From the NCBI GenBank assembly GCA_963786675.1, contig CAWAZY010000005.1:310001-374000 (forward strand): a stretch of DNA of 64,000 nucleotides. The letters are read 5' to 3'. The first letter of the stretch is position 1; every line of letters begins with the position of its first letter. This DNA is from JAGVSR01 sp963786675 (GTDB taxonomy: Bacteria > Pseudomonadota > Alphaproteobacteria > Rhizobiales > Hyphomicrobiaceae). A model generated the notes under the pieces. The model did no database searches and was not told where the DNA came from. It worked only from the letters and a program-made list of their open reading frames with translations. Shown here piece by piece: positions 54,506 to 64,000 of the stretch. The translations under genes were made by a program, and so were the position numbers.

Positions 54506-55635
54506 CCGTGTCGCGCACCTATCTCGATATGAACGCCACCGCGCCGCTGCGGCCGGAAGCACGCGCAGCGATGCTCGCCGCGTTGGATCTGGATGGCAAT
54601 CCTTCATCGGTTCACGCGGAAGGCCGCGCTGCGCGCGCAGTCGTGGAGCGCGCACGCGAGCAGATCGCGGCCCTCGTCAACGCACGTCCGGGCGAAGTTG
54701 TCTTCACGAGCGGGGCGACGGAATCCAATTCGATGGCCTTGTGCGGACGGCCTTGGGTTGCCGTGCTCGCAGGCGCCATGGAGCACGCGTCCGTGCTGGC
54801 ACCGGCCCGCCGGTTCGGACAGGCCTGCACAGAACTGATCGCGGCGTCCGATGGGAGGTTCGATCTCGAAGCCGCCATGGCCTGGCTGGATGCCGTGCCG
54901 CCGATGCCGAGCCCGCGGATCGCGACCCTTGGTCTCGCCAATGGCGAAACCGGTGTGTTGCAGCCGGTCGGCGCGCTGGCCGAGCGGGCGCGGCCTGCCG
55001 GTGTCATCGTGCATACCGATGCCGTACAGGCTGCGGGGCGCGTAAACGTCGATTTCAAGGCGCTGGGTGTCGATCTCATGTCCGTGTCGGCGCACAAGCT
55101 CGGCGGACCCAAAGGTGTTGGCGCGCTGATCGTTCGTGACGGCGTGCCGCTCGATGCGCTCCTGGAGGGCGGCGGGCAGGAACGCCGCCGCCGCGCAGGC
55201 ACGGAAAACGTTGCCGGTCTGGCGGGCTTCGGTGCCGCGGCGGAAGCCGCACAGCGAGACTTGGACGACGCGGCAAAGGTCCGGGCCCTGCGCGATCACT
55301 TGGAGGCGGCACTTAAGGCTGCTGCTCCCGGCTGCGTCATCCTGGGTGCCGAGGCCGAACGGTTGCCCAACACGACCTTGGTCGCCATGCCCGGCAAGTC
55401 CGCCGAAACGCTGGTGATCAAATTGGATCTCGCCGGTTTTGCGGTCAGTGCGGGCGCGGCGTGCTCGTCGGGCAAAGTGGGCGAGAGCCACGTGCTGAAG
55501 GCGATGGGCGTGCCGGCTGATATCGCGCGCGCGGCCATCCGGGTCAGTATCGGTCCTGCGACGACACGTGACGAGATCGAACGGTTTGCCGCCGCCTGGG
55601 CGGAAGCAATTAAGCGGCCGGCGCTCGCCGCATAG
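54502..55635 (+). CDS. Class V cysteine desulfurase, IscS/NifS-like
   Basis: 377 residues. YLDMNATAPLRPEA at the start, HTDAVQAAGRV for the cofactor Asp, the PLP lysine in SVSAHKLGGPKGVGAL, and the nucleophile Cys in GAACSSGKVGESHVL with the long active-site loop of group I. It releases sulfur from cysteine for Fe-S cluster building. The operon also has a group II SufS further on, so two desulfurases are present, a common arrangement in alphaproteobacteria. ATGA overlap with iscR. Confidence 0.93.
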   Translation: MTVSRTYLDMNATAPLRPEARAAMLAALDLDGNPSSVHAEGRAARAVVERAREQIAALVNARPGEVVFTSGATESNSMALCGRPWVAVLAGAMEHASVLAPARRFGQACTELIAASDGRFDLEAAMAWLDAVPPMPSPRIATLGLANGETGVLQPVGALAERARPAGVIVHTDAVQAAGRVNVDFKALGVDLMSVSAHKLGGPKGVGALIVRDGVPLDALLEGGGQERRRRAGTENVAGLAGFGAAAEAAQRDLDDAAKVRALRDHLEAALKAAAPGCVILGAEAERLPNTTLVAMPGKSAETLVIKLDLAGFAVSAGAACSSGKVGESHVLKAMGVPADIARAAIRVSIGPATTRDEIERFAAAWAEAIKRPALAA

Positions 55636-55704
55636 GGCGGGCTAGGCGGAGAAAATGTTTTTTGGTTCGGCTCCTTCGGCAGAGCCAGATGAGAAGAGGA
55701 TGTG

Positions 55705-57180
55705 ATGCCAGCGGTTCAAGAGACAATCGACAAGGTCAAGACGATCGACGTCGACCAGTACAAGTACGGATTTGAAACGAACATCGAAAGCGTGAAGGCC
55801 CCCAAGGGTCTCAACGAAGACATCGTGCGCTTCATTTCCGAAAAGAAAGGCGAGCCGGCATGGATGCTTGAGTGGCGTCTCGATGCCTATCGCCGCTGGC
55901 GCGCCATGACCGAGCCGACGTGGGCGAAAATCGATTATCCCAAGATCGACTTCGAGGATCTCTATTACTACTCCGCACCCAAGAGCACGGAAGGGCCTAA
56001 GTCGCTGGCCGACGTCGACCCAGAACTCCTGCGCATGTACGAGCGGCTGGGCGTGCCGCTGCAGGAGCAGGAAATCCTGGCTGGCGTGAAGAGCGACAAG
56101 CCGCGCGTCGCCGTCGATGCCGTGTTCGACAGCGTATCGGTCGTGACCACCTTCAAGGATGAATTGAAGAAGGCGGGCGTCATCTTCTGCTCGATCTCGG
56201 AAGCTCTGCGCGAGCATCCCGATCTGGTGAAGAAATACCTGGGCTCTGTAGTCCCGCAGTCGGACAACTATTATGCCGCGCTCAATTCGGCGGTGTTCTC
56301 GGACGGCTCGTTTGTCTACGTGCCCGAGGGTGTGCGCTGCCCGATGGAGCTGTCGACGTACTTCCGCATCAACGAAAAGCAGACGGGCCAGTTCGAACGT
56401 ACGCTCATCATTGCCGACCGGGGTTCTTACGTTTCGTACCTGGAAGGCTGCACGGCCCCGATGCGCGACGAGAACCAGCTGCACGCCGCCGTCGTCGAAC
56501 TGATCGCGCTGGATGACGCGGAAATCAAATACTCGACCGTGCAGAACTGGTATCCGGGCGACAAGAACGGCAAGGGCGGAATCTACAACTTCGTCACCAA
56601 GCGCGGCGACTGCCGGGGCCATAATTCCAAGATTTCCTGGACCCAGGTCGAGACCGGCTCGGCCATCACCTGGAAGTATCCGAGCTGCATCTTGCGCGGC
56701 GACAATTCACGCGGTGAGTTCTACTCGATCGCCGTGTCGAACGGCTATCAGCAGGTCGACAGCGGCACCAAGATGATCCATCTCGGCAAGAATACGTCGA
56801 GCCGCATCATCTCCAAGGGTATCGCCGCGGGCCGCTCGCAGAACACCTATCGCGGGCTTGTCTCCGCCCACCGCAAGGCCACGGGTGCCCGCAACTTCAC
56901 GTGCTGCGACAGCTTGCTGATCGGCAACAAGTGCGGGGCGCACACGGTGCCCTACATCGAGGCAAAGAACCAGTCGGCGCACTTCGAGCACGAGGCGACC
57001 ACATCCAAGATCTCCGACGACATGCTGTTCTATTGCAAGCAGCGGGGTCTCTCGGAGGAAGAAGCGGTGGCGCTTGTGGTCAATGGGTTCGTGCGCGACG
57101 TGCTGCAGCAATTGCCGATGGAATTTCTCGCTGAGACGCAAAAGCTGATCGGCATTTCACTCGAAGGCAGCGTGGGCTGA
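55705..57180 (+). CDS. sufB: Fe-S cluster assembly scaffold SufB
   Basis: 491 residues from ATG 55705 (AAGAGG upstream; a GTG three bases earlier is possible). VYVPEGVRCPMELSTYFRIN, ADRGSYVSYLEGCTAPMRDEN, then NFTCCDSLLIGNKCGAHTVPYI and EHEATTSKISDDMLFYCKQRG are the classic SufB blocks, including the cluster-related cysteine and histidine. SufB forms the SufBC2D scaffold on which clusters are made. Its stop TGA overlaps the next start (TGATG). Confidence 0.97.
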   Translation: MPAVQETIDKVKTIDVDQYKYGFETNIESVKAPKGLNEDIVRFISEKKGEPAWMLEWRLDAYRRWRAMTEPTWAKIDYPKIDFEDLYYYSAPKSTEGPKSLADVDPELLRMYERLGVPLQEQEILAGVKSDKPRVAVDAVFDSVSVVTTFKDELKKAGVIFCSISEALREHPDLVKKYLGSVVPQSDNYYAALNSAVFSDGSFVYVPEGVRCPMELSTYFRINEKQTGQFERTLIIADRGSYVSYLEGCTAPMRDENQLHAAVVELIALDDAEIKYSTVQNWYPGDKNGKGGIYNFVTKRGDCRGHNSKISWTQVETGSAITWKYPSCILRGDNSRGEFYSIAVSNGYQQVDSGTKMIHLGKNTSSRIISKGIAAGRSQNTYRGLVSAHRKATGARNFTCCDSLLIGNKCGAHTVPYIEAKNQSAHFEHEATTSKISDDMLFYCKQRGLSEEEAVALVVNGFVRDVLQQLPMEFLAETQKLIGISLEGSVG

Positions 57181-57461
57181 TGGCGGACATGAAGGACTAT
57201 TGGTTCGTGCCAAAGACGCACGGATACGGCGCATATCCCGCAAACTGGAAGGGCTGGGCGGCAATCCTTGCCTACGTCGCGGTGGTGACGGCGATATCGC
57301 TGCCGCTGATGGTGTGGCCCGCGATCCAGCAGTCGGGACCGTTGGTCGCTTCGCTCATCACCTGGCTGGTGCTGCTGTTCGTTGTGACTGTGGGCTTCAT
57401 CCAGGTTTGCCGCGCCAAGACAGACGGCGAATGGAGCTGGCGCTGGGGCAATAAGACTTGA
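57180..57461 (+). CDS. Small two-helix membrane protein in the suf operon
   Basis: 93 residues, started by the ATG that shares its A with the sufB stop. The N-terminus WFVPKTHGYGAYPANWKGW is aromatic and soluble. Two membrane helices follow (AAILAYVAVVTAISLPLMVW and LVASLITWLVLLFVVTVGFI). A short charged tail (CRAKTDGEWSWRWGNKT) ends it. I do not know a named function. Its place between sufB and sufC suggests a role in cluster assembly or membrane attachment of the Suf complex, which is inference. Confidence 0.8.
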   Translation: MADMKDYWFVPKTHGYGAYPANWKGWAAILAYVAVVTAISLPLMVWPAIQQSGPLVASLITWLVLLFVVTVGFIQVCRAKTDGEWSWRWGNKT

Positions 57462-57513
57462 ATTCGCGCGCCGGGCGGTGCGCTTTTGACAAATTCGAAC
57501 GGAGTTGGACGGA

Positions 57514-58269
57514 ATGCTTGAGATCAAGAACCTGCACGTGAAGCTGGAAGACGAGGACAAGGCGATCCTCAAGGGACTGTCGCTGACGGTCCCCAAGGGC
57601 GAAGTGCACGCCATCATGGGCCCGAACGGTTCGGGCAAGTCGACGCTGGCGTATGTGCTGGCGGGCCGCGACGGATACGAGGTGACCGACGGCGACATTC
57701 TCTGGAACGGCGAGAGCATTCTGGAAATGGAGCCCGACGAGCGCGCCGCAAAGGGCGTGTTCCTGGCCTTCCAGTATCCAATGGAAATTCCCGGCGTCGC
57801 CGGCCTCACGTTCCTGCGTACCGCGGCCAACGCCGTACGCAAGAAGCGCGACGAGGCGGAGTTGACCACACCGGAGTTCCTGAAGATCGTCAAGGACAAG
57901 GCGGCCAAGCTCAACATCGATTTCGAGATGTTGAAGCGTCCCGTCAACGTGGGCTTTTCTGGCGGCGAGAAGAAGCGGTCGGAAATTCTCCAGATGGCGA
58001 TGCTGGAGCCTTCACTCTGCGTCCTCGACGAGACGGATTCGGGCCTCGACATCGATGCGTTGAAAGTCGTCTCGGAAGGCGTCAACGCGTTGCGCGGTCC
58101 GGATCGCGCGATGCTGGTCATCACCCACTATCAGCGACTGCTCAACCACATCGTGCCCGATAAGGTCCATGTGCTGGCCGACGGCCGTATCCAGAAGACG
58201 GGCGGCAAGGAATTGGCGCTTGAACTGGAGAAGTCCGGTTATGCCGGCTACAGCGGCAAGGCCGCCTGA
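57514..58269 (+). CDS. sufC: Fe-S cluster assembly ATPase SufC
   Basis: 251 residues from ATG 57514 with GGAG upstream. Walker A MGPNGSGKSTLAYVLAG, signature VGFSGGEKKRSEILQMA, Walker B LCVLDETDSGLDIDAL. SufC is the ABC ATPase that drives conformational change in SufB-SufD. Soluble, no membrane part. Confidence 0.97.
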   Translation: MLEIKNLHVKLEDEDKAILKGLSLTVPKGEVHAIMGPNGSGKSTLAYVLAGRDGYEVTDGDILWNGESILEMEPDERAAKGVFLAFQYPMEIPGVAGLTFLRTAANAVRKKRDEAELTTPEFLKIVKDKAAKLNIDFEMLKRPVNVGFSGGEKKRSEILQMAMLEPSLCVLDETDSGLDIDALKVVSEGVNALRGPDRAMLVITHYQRLLNHIVPDKVHVLADGRIQKTGGKELALELEKSGYAGYSGKAA

Positions 58270-58298
58270 ACGCAGGACCAGAGATAAGGGCGCAGGCA

Positions 58299-59642
58299 GT
58301 GGCAGTTACTCTAGAGGCGGCACGCAGTATGACGGTGCAGAACGTAAAGACAAAGGCGGAACAGGCGCTCCTCAAGGCGTTTGAAGACAACGCGGACCGC
58401 CTGCCGGGCGGCGCGAAGATCGCGGCACGGCGGCGCGAGGCCATTGGCGCCTTCGCGGCCACCGGGCTGCCGAGCCGTCGCGTTGAGGAATGGAAATACA
58501 CCGACCTCAAGGTGGGCCTGAAAGACGCGCATCCGCTCGCGGGGGCCGTGAAGCTGGACGCCGCGCAATCGGATGTCGCCGCCGCACTTGGTCCGCATAT
58601 CCCGGCCGATGCCCTGGGCGACATGATCGTATTCGCCGATGGGCGCGGACACGGCAAGCCAGCGGGCGGCAGCTTCCTCGCAGGCCAGCTCGACAGTCCG
58701 CCGGACTTCGTCGGTGCCGCGCTCGGTGCGGAAGCGCTGGCCGGAGCCCCCGACCTCCTGATCAATACGGCGCTCTTCACCGATGGCGCGGTGATCGATG
58801 TGCCCGCGAATGCCGAGCCCGAAAAGCCCGTGACCATCCTGTCCGTCGCGCCGGGCGCGGATGCCGCACTGGTCGCCCTGCGCCATGTCATTCGCATTGG
58901 CGCCGGTGCGAAGGTGACCCTTGTCGAAATCGACCGGACGGGGCTGCTCGCTGATCGCCAGACCAGCGCCTTGACCCAGATCGAAGTTGGTGCTGGCGCG
59001 GAAGTGGCGCATATCAAGCTCGTCGAGACCAAGGCCGGGGCTGTGCATCTTGGTCACTGGCATGTGACACTCGGTGAAGGCGCGCGCTACGAGCCGTTCC
59101 AGATGACGATCGGCGAAGGCCTCGTGCGCCACGGGCTTTACGTCGGCTTCGACGGTCCCAACAGCACCTTCGACTATGGCGCCGCCTCGGTGGTTCATGG
59201 TCAGGGGCACGCCGACTGCACCATGGTGATCGATCACAAGGTGCCCCATTGCACGAGCCGCGAACTGTTCAAGGCCGTCCTCGATGGCAAGGCGCGGGCG
59301 GTCTTCCAGGGCAAGGTGATTGTCCGCCCCGATGCGCAGAAGACCGACGGCAAGCAGATGGCGCAAGCGCTGATGCTGTCGCCGGATGCGGAGTTCGACA
59401 GCAAGCCGGAGCTGGAAATCTACGCCGATGATGTGGCGTGCGGCCACGGGTCCACCGCGGCCGAGATTGATCCCGATCTGGTGTTCTATTGCACATCGCG
59501 CGGTATTCCCGCTCCGGTCGCGCGTGCGCTGCTGATCGAATCGTTTATCGGTGAAGCGATCGAAAAGGTCGCCCATGACGATCTGCGCGCGGTTCTTTTT
59601 GCCTCGGCGCGCGCCAGCTTGGGTATGGATGTGGAACGATAA
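58299..59642 (+). CDS. sufD: Fe-S cluster assembly protein SufD
   Basis: 447 residues from a GTG at 58299, or 437 from ATG 58329. The N-terminal part RVEEWKYTDLKVGL and the C-terminal beta-helix with HYLGRW-like HLGHWHVTLGEGA, then CTSRELFKAVLDGKARAVFQGKV and CGHGSTAAEIDPDLVFY, are SufD blocks. It pairs with SufB and SufC. No sequence defect. The start choice is open because neither site has a strong ribosome-binding sequence. Confidence 0.95.
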   Translation: MAVTLEAARSMTVQNVKTKAEQALLKAFEDNADRLPGGAKIAARRREAIGAFAATGLPSRRVEEWKYTDLKVGLKDAHPLAGAVKLDAAQSDVAAALGPHIPADALGDMIVFADGRGHGKPAGGSFLAGQLDSPPDFVGAALGAEALAGAPDLLINTALFTDGAVIDVPANAEPEKPVTILSVAPGADAALVALRHVIRIGAGAKVTLVEIDRTGLLADRQTSALTQIEVGAGAEVAHIKLVETKAGAVHLGHWHVTLGEGARYEPFQMTIGEGLVRHGLYVGFDGPNSTFDYGAASVVHGQGHADCTMVIDHKVPHCTSRELFKAVLDGKARAVFQGKVIVRPDAQKTDGKQMAQALMLSPDAEFDSKPELEIYADDVACGHGSTAAEIDPDLVFYCTSRGIPAPVARALLIESFIGEAIEKVAHDDLRAVLFASARASLGMDVER

Positions 59643-59710
59643 GCGGGACATTCGCCGGATCTGTCGGTCCGGGGACCTTGCGAGGAAGAGGCTTAGGCCA
59701 AGGGAATGGC

Positions 59711-60982
59711 ATGACAAGCGCAGCACGTCACATCGACACCGTTGCACGGCCCGCTCCGGAGGCATCCTTCGATGTCGGCCGCGTGCGCGCGGATTTTCCC
59801 ATTCTCTTCCGCGAAGTTCACGGCAAGCCGCTCGTCTATCTCGACAACGGCGCCAGCGCTCAAAAGCCGCTGTCCGTCATCGAGGCGATGGATCACGCCT
59901 ATCGCTTCGAGTACGCCAACGTGCATCGCGGCTTGCACTATCTCTCCAATGCCGCGACCGCGCGCATGGAGGACGCCCGCGAGACGGCGCGGCGCTTCTT
60001 CAATGCGGGCAGCGTGGAAGAGATCATCTTTACCCGCAATGCGACCGACGCCATCAATCTGGTGGCTTCGTCGTTCGGGGGCATGGTGATCGGCGAGGGT
60101 GACGAGATCGTGCTCTCGATCATGGAACACCATTCCAACATCGTGCCTTGGCACTTTCATCGCGAGCGGCGCGGGGCGGTGCTGAAATGGACGCCGGTGT
60201 CGGATTCAGGCGAGTTCCTGCTCGACGAGTTCGAACGCCTCCTCGGCCCGAAGACAAAAATGGTCGCCATCACGCACATGTCGAATGTGCTGGGCACGGT
60301 CGTGCCGATCAAGGAGGTGATCCGCATCGCCCACGCGCGCGGCATCCCTGTGCTCGTGGATGGCAGCCAAGCCGCCGTGCACATGACGGTCGATGTCCAG
60401 GACTTGGATTGCGATTTCTACGTCGCGACGGGTCACAAGCTTTACGGCCCATCGGGCATCGGGCTTTTGTATGCCAAGCGGGCGCATCTCGACGCCATGC
60501 CGCCGTATCAGGGCGGCGGTGAGATGATCGAGACTGTGGCCGTCGACCGGGTGACGTATGCACCCGCGCCGCACAAGTTCGAGGCGGGGACACCGGCCAT
60601 CGTCGAGACGGTGGGACTGGGCGCGGCCCTTACCTACATGATGCAGGCCGGACGCGAGGCCATCGCCGCGCACGAGCATGAGATTTCGGCCTATGCCCAT
60701 GCTCAGTTCGCCGAACATCCCTGGCTGACGGTGTACGGCACGGCGCCGGGCAAGGGTGCGATCTTGTCGTTCAATGTCGAAGGGCTGCATCCGCACGACG
60801 TCTCGACCATCATCGACCGGTCGGGCGTTGCCATTCGTGCCGGTCATCATTGCGCGCAGCCGCTGATGGCGCGGCTTGGCGTGTCCGCGACCTGCCGGGC
60901 CTCGTTCGCGATGTACAATACCAAGGCTGACGTGGACGTGCTGATCGCGTCTCTCAATAAGGCGCGGGATCTGTTCGCGTGA
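59711..60982 (+). CDS. sufS: Group II cysteine desulfurase SufS
   Basis: 423 residues from ATG 59711 (AAGGGA upstream). VYLDNGASAQKPLSVIEAM, MEHHSNIVPWHF, the PLP lysine in YVATGHKLYGPSGIG, and the catalytic Cys in IRAGHHCAQPLMARL (group II loop) are all present. It mobilises cysteine sulfur for the Suf scaffold, usually with SufE, which is not in this window. About 25 bases later sufT begins. Confidence 0.97.
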   Translation: MTSAARHIDTVARPAPEASFDVGRVRADFPILFREVHGKPLVYLDNGASAQKPLSVIEAMDHAYRFEYANVHRGLHYLSNAATARMEDARETARRFFNAGSVEEIIFTRNATDAINLVASSFGGMVIGEGDEIVLSIMEHHSNIVPWHFHRERRGAVLKWTPVSDSGEFLLDEFERLLGPKTKMVAITHMSNVLGTVVPIKEVIRIAHARGIPVLVDGSQAAVHMTVDVQDLDCDFYVATGHKLYGPSGIGLLYAKRAHLDAMPPYQGGGEMIETVAVDRVTYAPAPHKFEAGTPAIVETVGLGAALTYMMQAGREAIAAHEHEISAYAHAQFAEHPWLTVYGTAPGKGAILSFNVEGLHPHDVSTIIDRSGVAIRAGHHCAQPLMARLGVSATCRASFAMYNTKADVDVLIASLNKARDLFA

Positions 60983-61007
60983 GCGGCGCGCGGAGGAGTT
61001 GAAGCGT

Positions 61008-61461
61008 ATGGACGATAACAAGATTGATCCGCAGGCCACCGCGAGCGGGGACGCATCCTCCATGCCTGAGCCGGCACGCGCATGGCGTACCGGGGGTGCC
61101 CTCCGTCGCCGAAGGCGGAACTCCCGTGGACGGCTCCACGCTCAGCCAAGAGGAGCTAGATGTTCTGACGGCGGAGATCGTGAAGGCGCTGAAGACCGTG
61201 TACGATCCGGAAATTCCCGCTGATATTTACGAACTTGGACTGATCTACTCGATCGATATCTCCGACGAACGGGAAGTGTCGGTGCTGATGACGCTCACGG
61301 CGCCGGGCTGTCCAGTGGCCGGCGAAATGCCGATCTGGGTCGAGAACGCGGTGTCGGCCGTTCCCGGTGTCATGGGGGCGAAAGCGACGATTACGTTCGA
61401 TCCGCCGTGGGATCAAAGCCGCATGTCAGACGAAGCGCGCCTGGCGCTGAATATGTTCTGA
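61008..61461 (+). pseudogene. sufT: Fe-S assembly protein SufT (MIP18/DUF59), frameshifted in its N-terminal leader
   Basis: A start at 61008 has a good AGGAG and the leader MDDNKIDPQATA, typical of rhizobial SufT, but it is in a different frame from the body. The body (QEELDVLTAEIVKALKTVYD, IYELGLIYSIDI, LTAPGCPVAGEMPIWV and FDPPWDQSRMSDEARLALN) ends at 61461. One extra base near 61092-61096 (a G5 run) joins them. The body is complete and could be translated from an internal start, so function may survive. SufT helps mature Fe-S proteins. No sufA or sufE follows. Confidence 0.85.
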
Positions 61462-61620
61462 CGAGTTTTGCGGTTGCACAGTGTGGCGGCAGGGCCGCAA
61501 CGGCTCCTCTTCCGCACAAATATTTACATCAGCGTTGAACAGCCGCCACGTGCGGCTTGTGCTCATTCTGTAGAATGTCTTTAATTTATTTGGCGATTCG
61601 GCTAGGCCTCAGCATTTTTT

Positions 61621-64000
61621 ATGAGGCCGGCACATTTGTTCCGCATGCGTTTTTTGAAGCGAATGTTTTGGAGCGGGTGTTCGATGCCGCATATTGATTT
61701 CTGCCGTCGCTGGTCCCCTCGTACGACTTGGCCCGTGCCTCTGCTATGGGCCGGCCTGCTCGCCTCAGCGGCCATTTTCGGTTTGTCACCAGCCCCCGCG
61801 CACGCGGCGTGCTCGCCCGCGGGCAACGGAAGCGGTCAGACCATCACCTGTAACGGCACGATCAACGCGCCTTTCGGTGCCGGTGGCGGGGCTGACACGC
61901 TCAACGTCGAAGACGGAACGGTCTTCCAGGCAGGTGCCGATGTCGACGGTGAGAACGGGGCCGATACCTTCAACTTCGAGGCGGGAACGATCACGATCGA
62001 CGCGGGAGCCATCCTCGATGGGGGCAATGGCGCCGATACGTTCAATTTCCTGGCCGGCACCATCGTCAACAATTCGGGGACCATTCGGGGCTCGGATGGT
62101 TCCGACATCTTTTCTATTGTTGGAACGCTGAACAACTTCGGTACCCTTGCCGGTAATGACAACGCAGATACGTTCACCATCAGCGGCTCGTTGAGCAATT
62201 CCGGAGATTTCAATACGCAGGCTGGAGCGGATGACATCACCATAGCCGGTCTATTGATCAACACCGGCACGATCACAATGGCTGATGGGTCGGACACGCT
62301 GACGGTCGCCGGACCGGCGGGCTTGTTCATCAACAACGGCGTTCTCAATACGGGAGCCAATGGCGACACCATCTCGGTCGCGGGCTCGCTCATCAATACG
62401 AACACGATCCGCACGGCCGACGGTGCCGACCAGATTCTGGTCTCTGGAACGCTGACGAACAGCGGCCTGATCGATACCGATGACGGGGCCGACGAGATCC
62501 GTATCGCCGCTGGAGGAACGTTCACCAACTCTGGTACGGTGCGCACGGAGAACGGACAGGACCTGATCGACGTGGCCGGAACCTTCACCAACGCGGGCGA
62601 TCTCCTGCTTGACGGCGCGGATGACGCGCTGAACGTGACGGGTGTGTTCTCCAACACCGGCACAGTTGCCTTGCAGGCTGGCGATGACGATGTGGTAGTG
62701 GCTGCGGGCGGCACATTCAACAACTCGGGCCCCCTGACCATGGGCGGCGGTAACGATACCCTCACCATCGGTGGCCTGTTCGCGGGTTCCGGCGGCACCA
62801 TCGATATGGGCGCCGATTCCAACAGCATCTCGGTTCTGGCCGGCGGCGTCTTCGAGACAGGCGCGACGGTCGGGCTGGGTGGCGGCGCCAACACGCTGAC
62901 AAATGCTGGCACGCTGTCTCCGGGCGGGTCGGGCGCGATCGCCACGACCGCCATCGACGGCACACTCGTCCAGACCGCAACGGGCACGCTGGCCGTCGAT
63001 GTCGGCGGCAACGCGGCGACCGGGCCAAACGACCGGATAAATTTGACGGGACCGGCCAACATCGCGGGCACCGTGGCCGTCAATCTTCTGGCGCCCTCGG
63101 CGGCCTCGCTGCAATTCACGCTTGTGTCGGCGGCCGGTGGCCTCACAAATTCTGCCGCGCTGGGCGGTGTGACCGGTTCGCCGGTCGTGACCTACGCGCT
63201 CTCGAGCACAGCCACGGACCTCGTTTTAGGTGTTACACTCGATTACACCGCGCCGGCCGCTGGGCTCAATGTGAACCAGCTCGCCATCGCAACGCACCTG
63301 AACGCGGCGCTTGCAGCAGGCGGCGGCGGTCTGCAGGAACTCTTGGCGGCGTTGTCGCGCGTGCCCTCGGCCGCAGGCTATATCTCGGCGCTCGATCAGC
63401 TGTCGCCGGAAGTGTTCCTCAACGCGCAGACTTCCGCGCAATTTGCCAGCCTGGGGTTCTCCAACGGGCTCTTGAGCTGCAAGGTCAACGGTCCGGACGC
63501 GGCATCGATCAACCGCGAAGGACAATGCCTGTGGATCGGCGCGCGCGCGCAGAAACTCGGAACACGATGGGACACGTCAGCAGATCGGCTTCGACGAGCG
63601 GTCTGGGCATTTCTCAGGCGGCGGTCAGATCGCGCTCGATGACAACTGGCGCTTTGGCTTCGGGCTCGGGTATCAGACGAGTTCGCTTGATATGGCGAGC
63701 GGCGCGTCCAGCGACGGAGACCTTCTGCTCGGCGGCATTTCATTGAAATATTCGTCGGGGCCGCTGCTCCTGGCCGCCGTGGCATCGGGCGGGCGTGGCT
63801 GGTACGACACGACCCGGCCGCTCGATTTCGGCGGTCTCACCGCACTGGCGCGGGGCGAACAGGACATCGACGTGCTCGCAGGCCGCTTGCATGCGAGCTA
63901 TGTGTTCGGCGCCCCCGCGCTCTATTTCAAACCGCTCGTCGATCTCAACGTGACCCACACGGAATTGGACCGTCTGACGGAAACGGGTGCAGGTGCCGCC
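61621..64000 (+). CDS. Autotransporter with RTX-like beta-helix passenger; frameshift at 63559 and cut by window end
   Basis: The frame opens at ATG 61621; ATGs at 61645 and 61684 are alternatives. The signal peptide WPVPLLWAGLLASAAIFGLS ends near PAPAHA-AC. The passenger (residues about 85-410) has some 14 turns of about 22 residues of the form TFTNSGTVRTENGQDLIDVAG, many with GGNGADTFNF-type ends. Then come a linker and the autotransporter beta-barrel (QCLWIGARAQKLE onwards). An extra G at 63559-63560 shifts the frame; the barrel continues in the next frame (IGFDERSGHFSGGGQIALDD) to base 64000. It would be a type V surface protein. The 159-bp leader before it is AT-rich. Confidence 0.85.

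Noticed and set aside
61462..61620. sufA or sufE after sufT
   Set aside because: The stretch is AT-rich promoter sequence for the autotransporter; no HesB-like or SufE-like frame.

Overview
The window is 64 kb of a high-GC chromosome from an alphaproteobacterium, most likely Hyphomicrobiales or a neighbouring order. The grounds are the block ubiquinol-cytochrome c chaperone / DUF177 / plsX / fabH / ihfA / MerR, trmFO, bactofilin, an iscR-suf operon preceded by an Irr-type iron box, and a CIO-type cydAB. The organism cannot be named from the sequence alone. Nearly all of the window is ordinary chromosome; only 12.3-16.1 kb looks acquired.

Layout. 1-0.4 kb: the end of rodA and a tRNA-Lys. 0.5-8.7 kb: one minus-strand operon for a two-subunit NAD-dependent formate dehydrogenase (NuoE/NuoF-like fusion plus a large Mo/W subunit) with its maturation set (fdhD, mobA, mobB, xdhC). 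A free-standing AICAR-transformylase-like protein (9.1-10.1 kb) lies just downstream of the operon promoter region. 10.2-11.2 kb: DUF779 and cysteine-hydrolase genes. 12.5-15.8 kb: a three-gene ABC-three-component (ABC-3C) predicted anti-phage system (REase-like effector, middle component, SMC-like ATPase), AT-richer than its surroundings. It lies between two convergent genes with near-identical terminators and next to a nested REP-like palindrome. 16.2-23.8 kb: ExaC/AcoD-type aldehyde dehydrogenase, trmFO, an orphan TadG-like protein, and cydAB. 24-32.7 kb: small envelope proteins, DUF2157/GDYXXLXY, RidA, DUF937, a K+-independent H+-pyrophosphatase, an SH3-domain protein and bamE. 32.8-38.6 kb: the lipid/IHF block, a phosphopantetheinyl transferase and tRNA-Pro. 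38.8-53.7 kb: ABC-F protein, LysR regulator, idi, GNAT, bactofilin, bcp, a frameshifted AsmA-like gene, tyrS, anmK, an M28 peptidase and an alpha/beta hydrolase. 53.8-61.5 kb: iscR - cysteine desulfurase - sufB - small membrane protein - sufC - sufD - sufS - sufT. 61.6-64 kb: an autotransporter cut by the window end.

How it works together. Formate oxidation (FDH), quinol oxidation (CydAB), pyrophosphate-driven proton pumping (HppA) and Fe-S assembly (Suf) form an energy-metabolism set. FDH needs both the molybdenum cofactor genes in its own operon and the Fe-S clusters made by Suf. The suf promoter carries an Irr-like box at the expected transcription start, which implies iron control.

A recurring oddity is single extra bases in otherwise good genes: mobA, the AsmA-like gene (twice), sufT and the autotransporter. 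All five shift the frame in the same direction. Either the assembly carries insertion errors or these genes are really broken.
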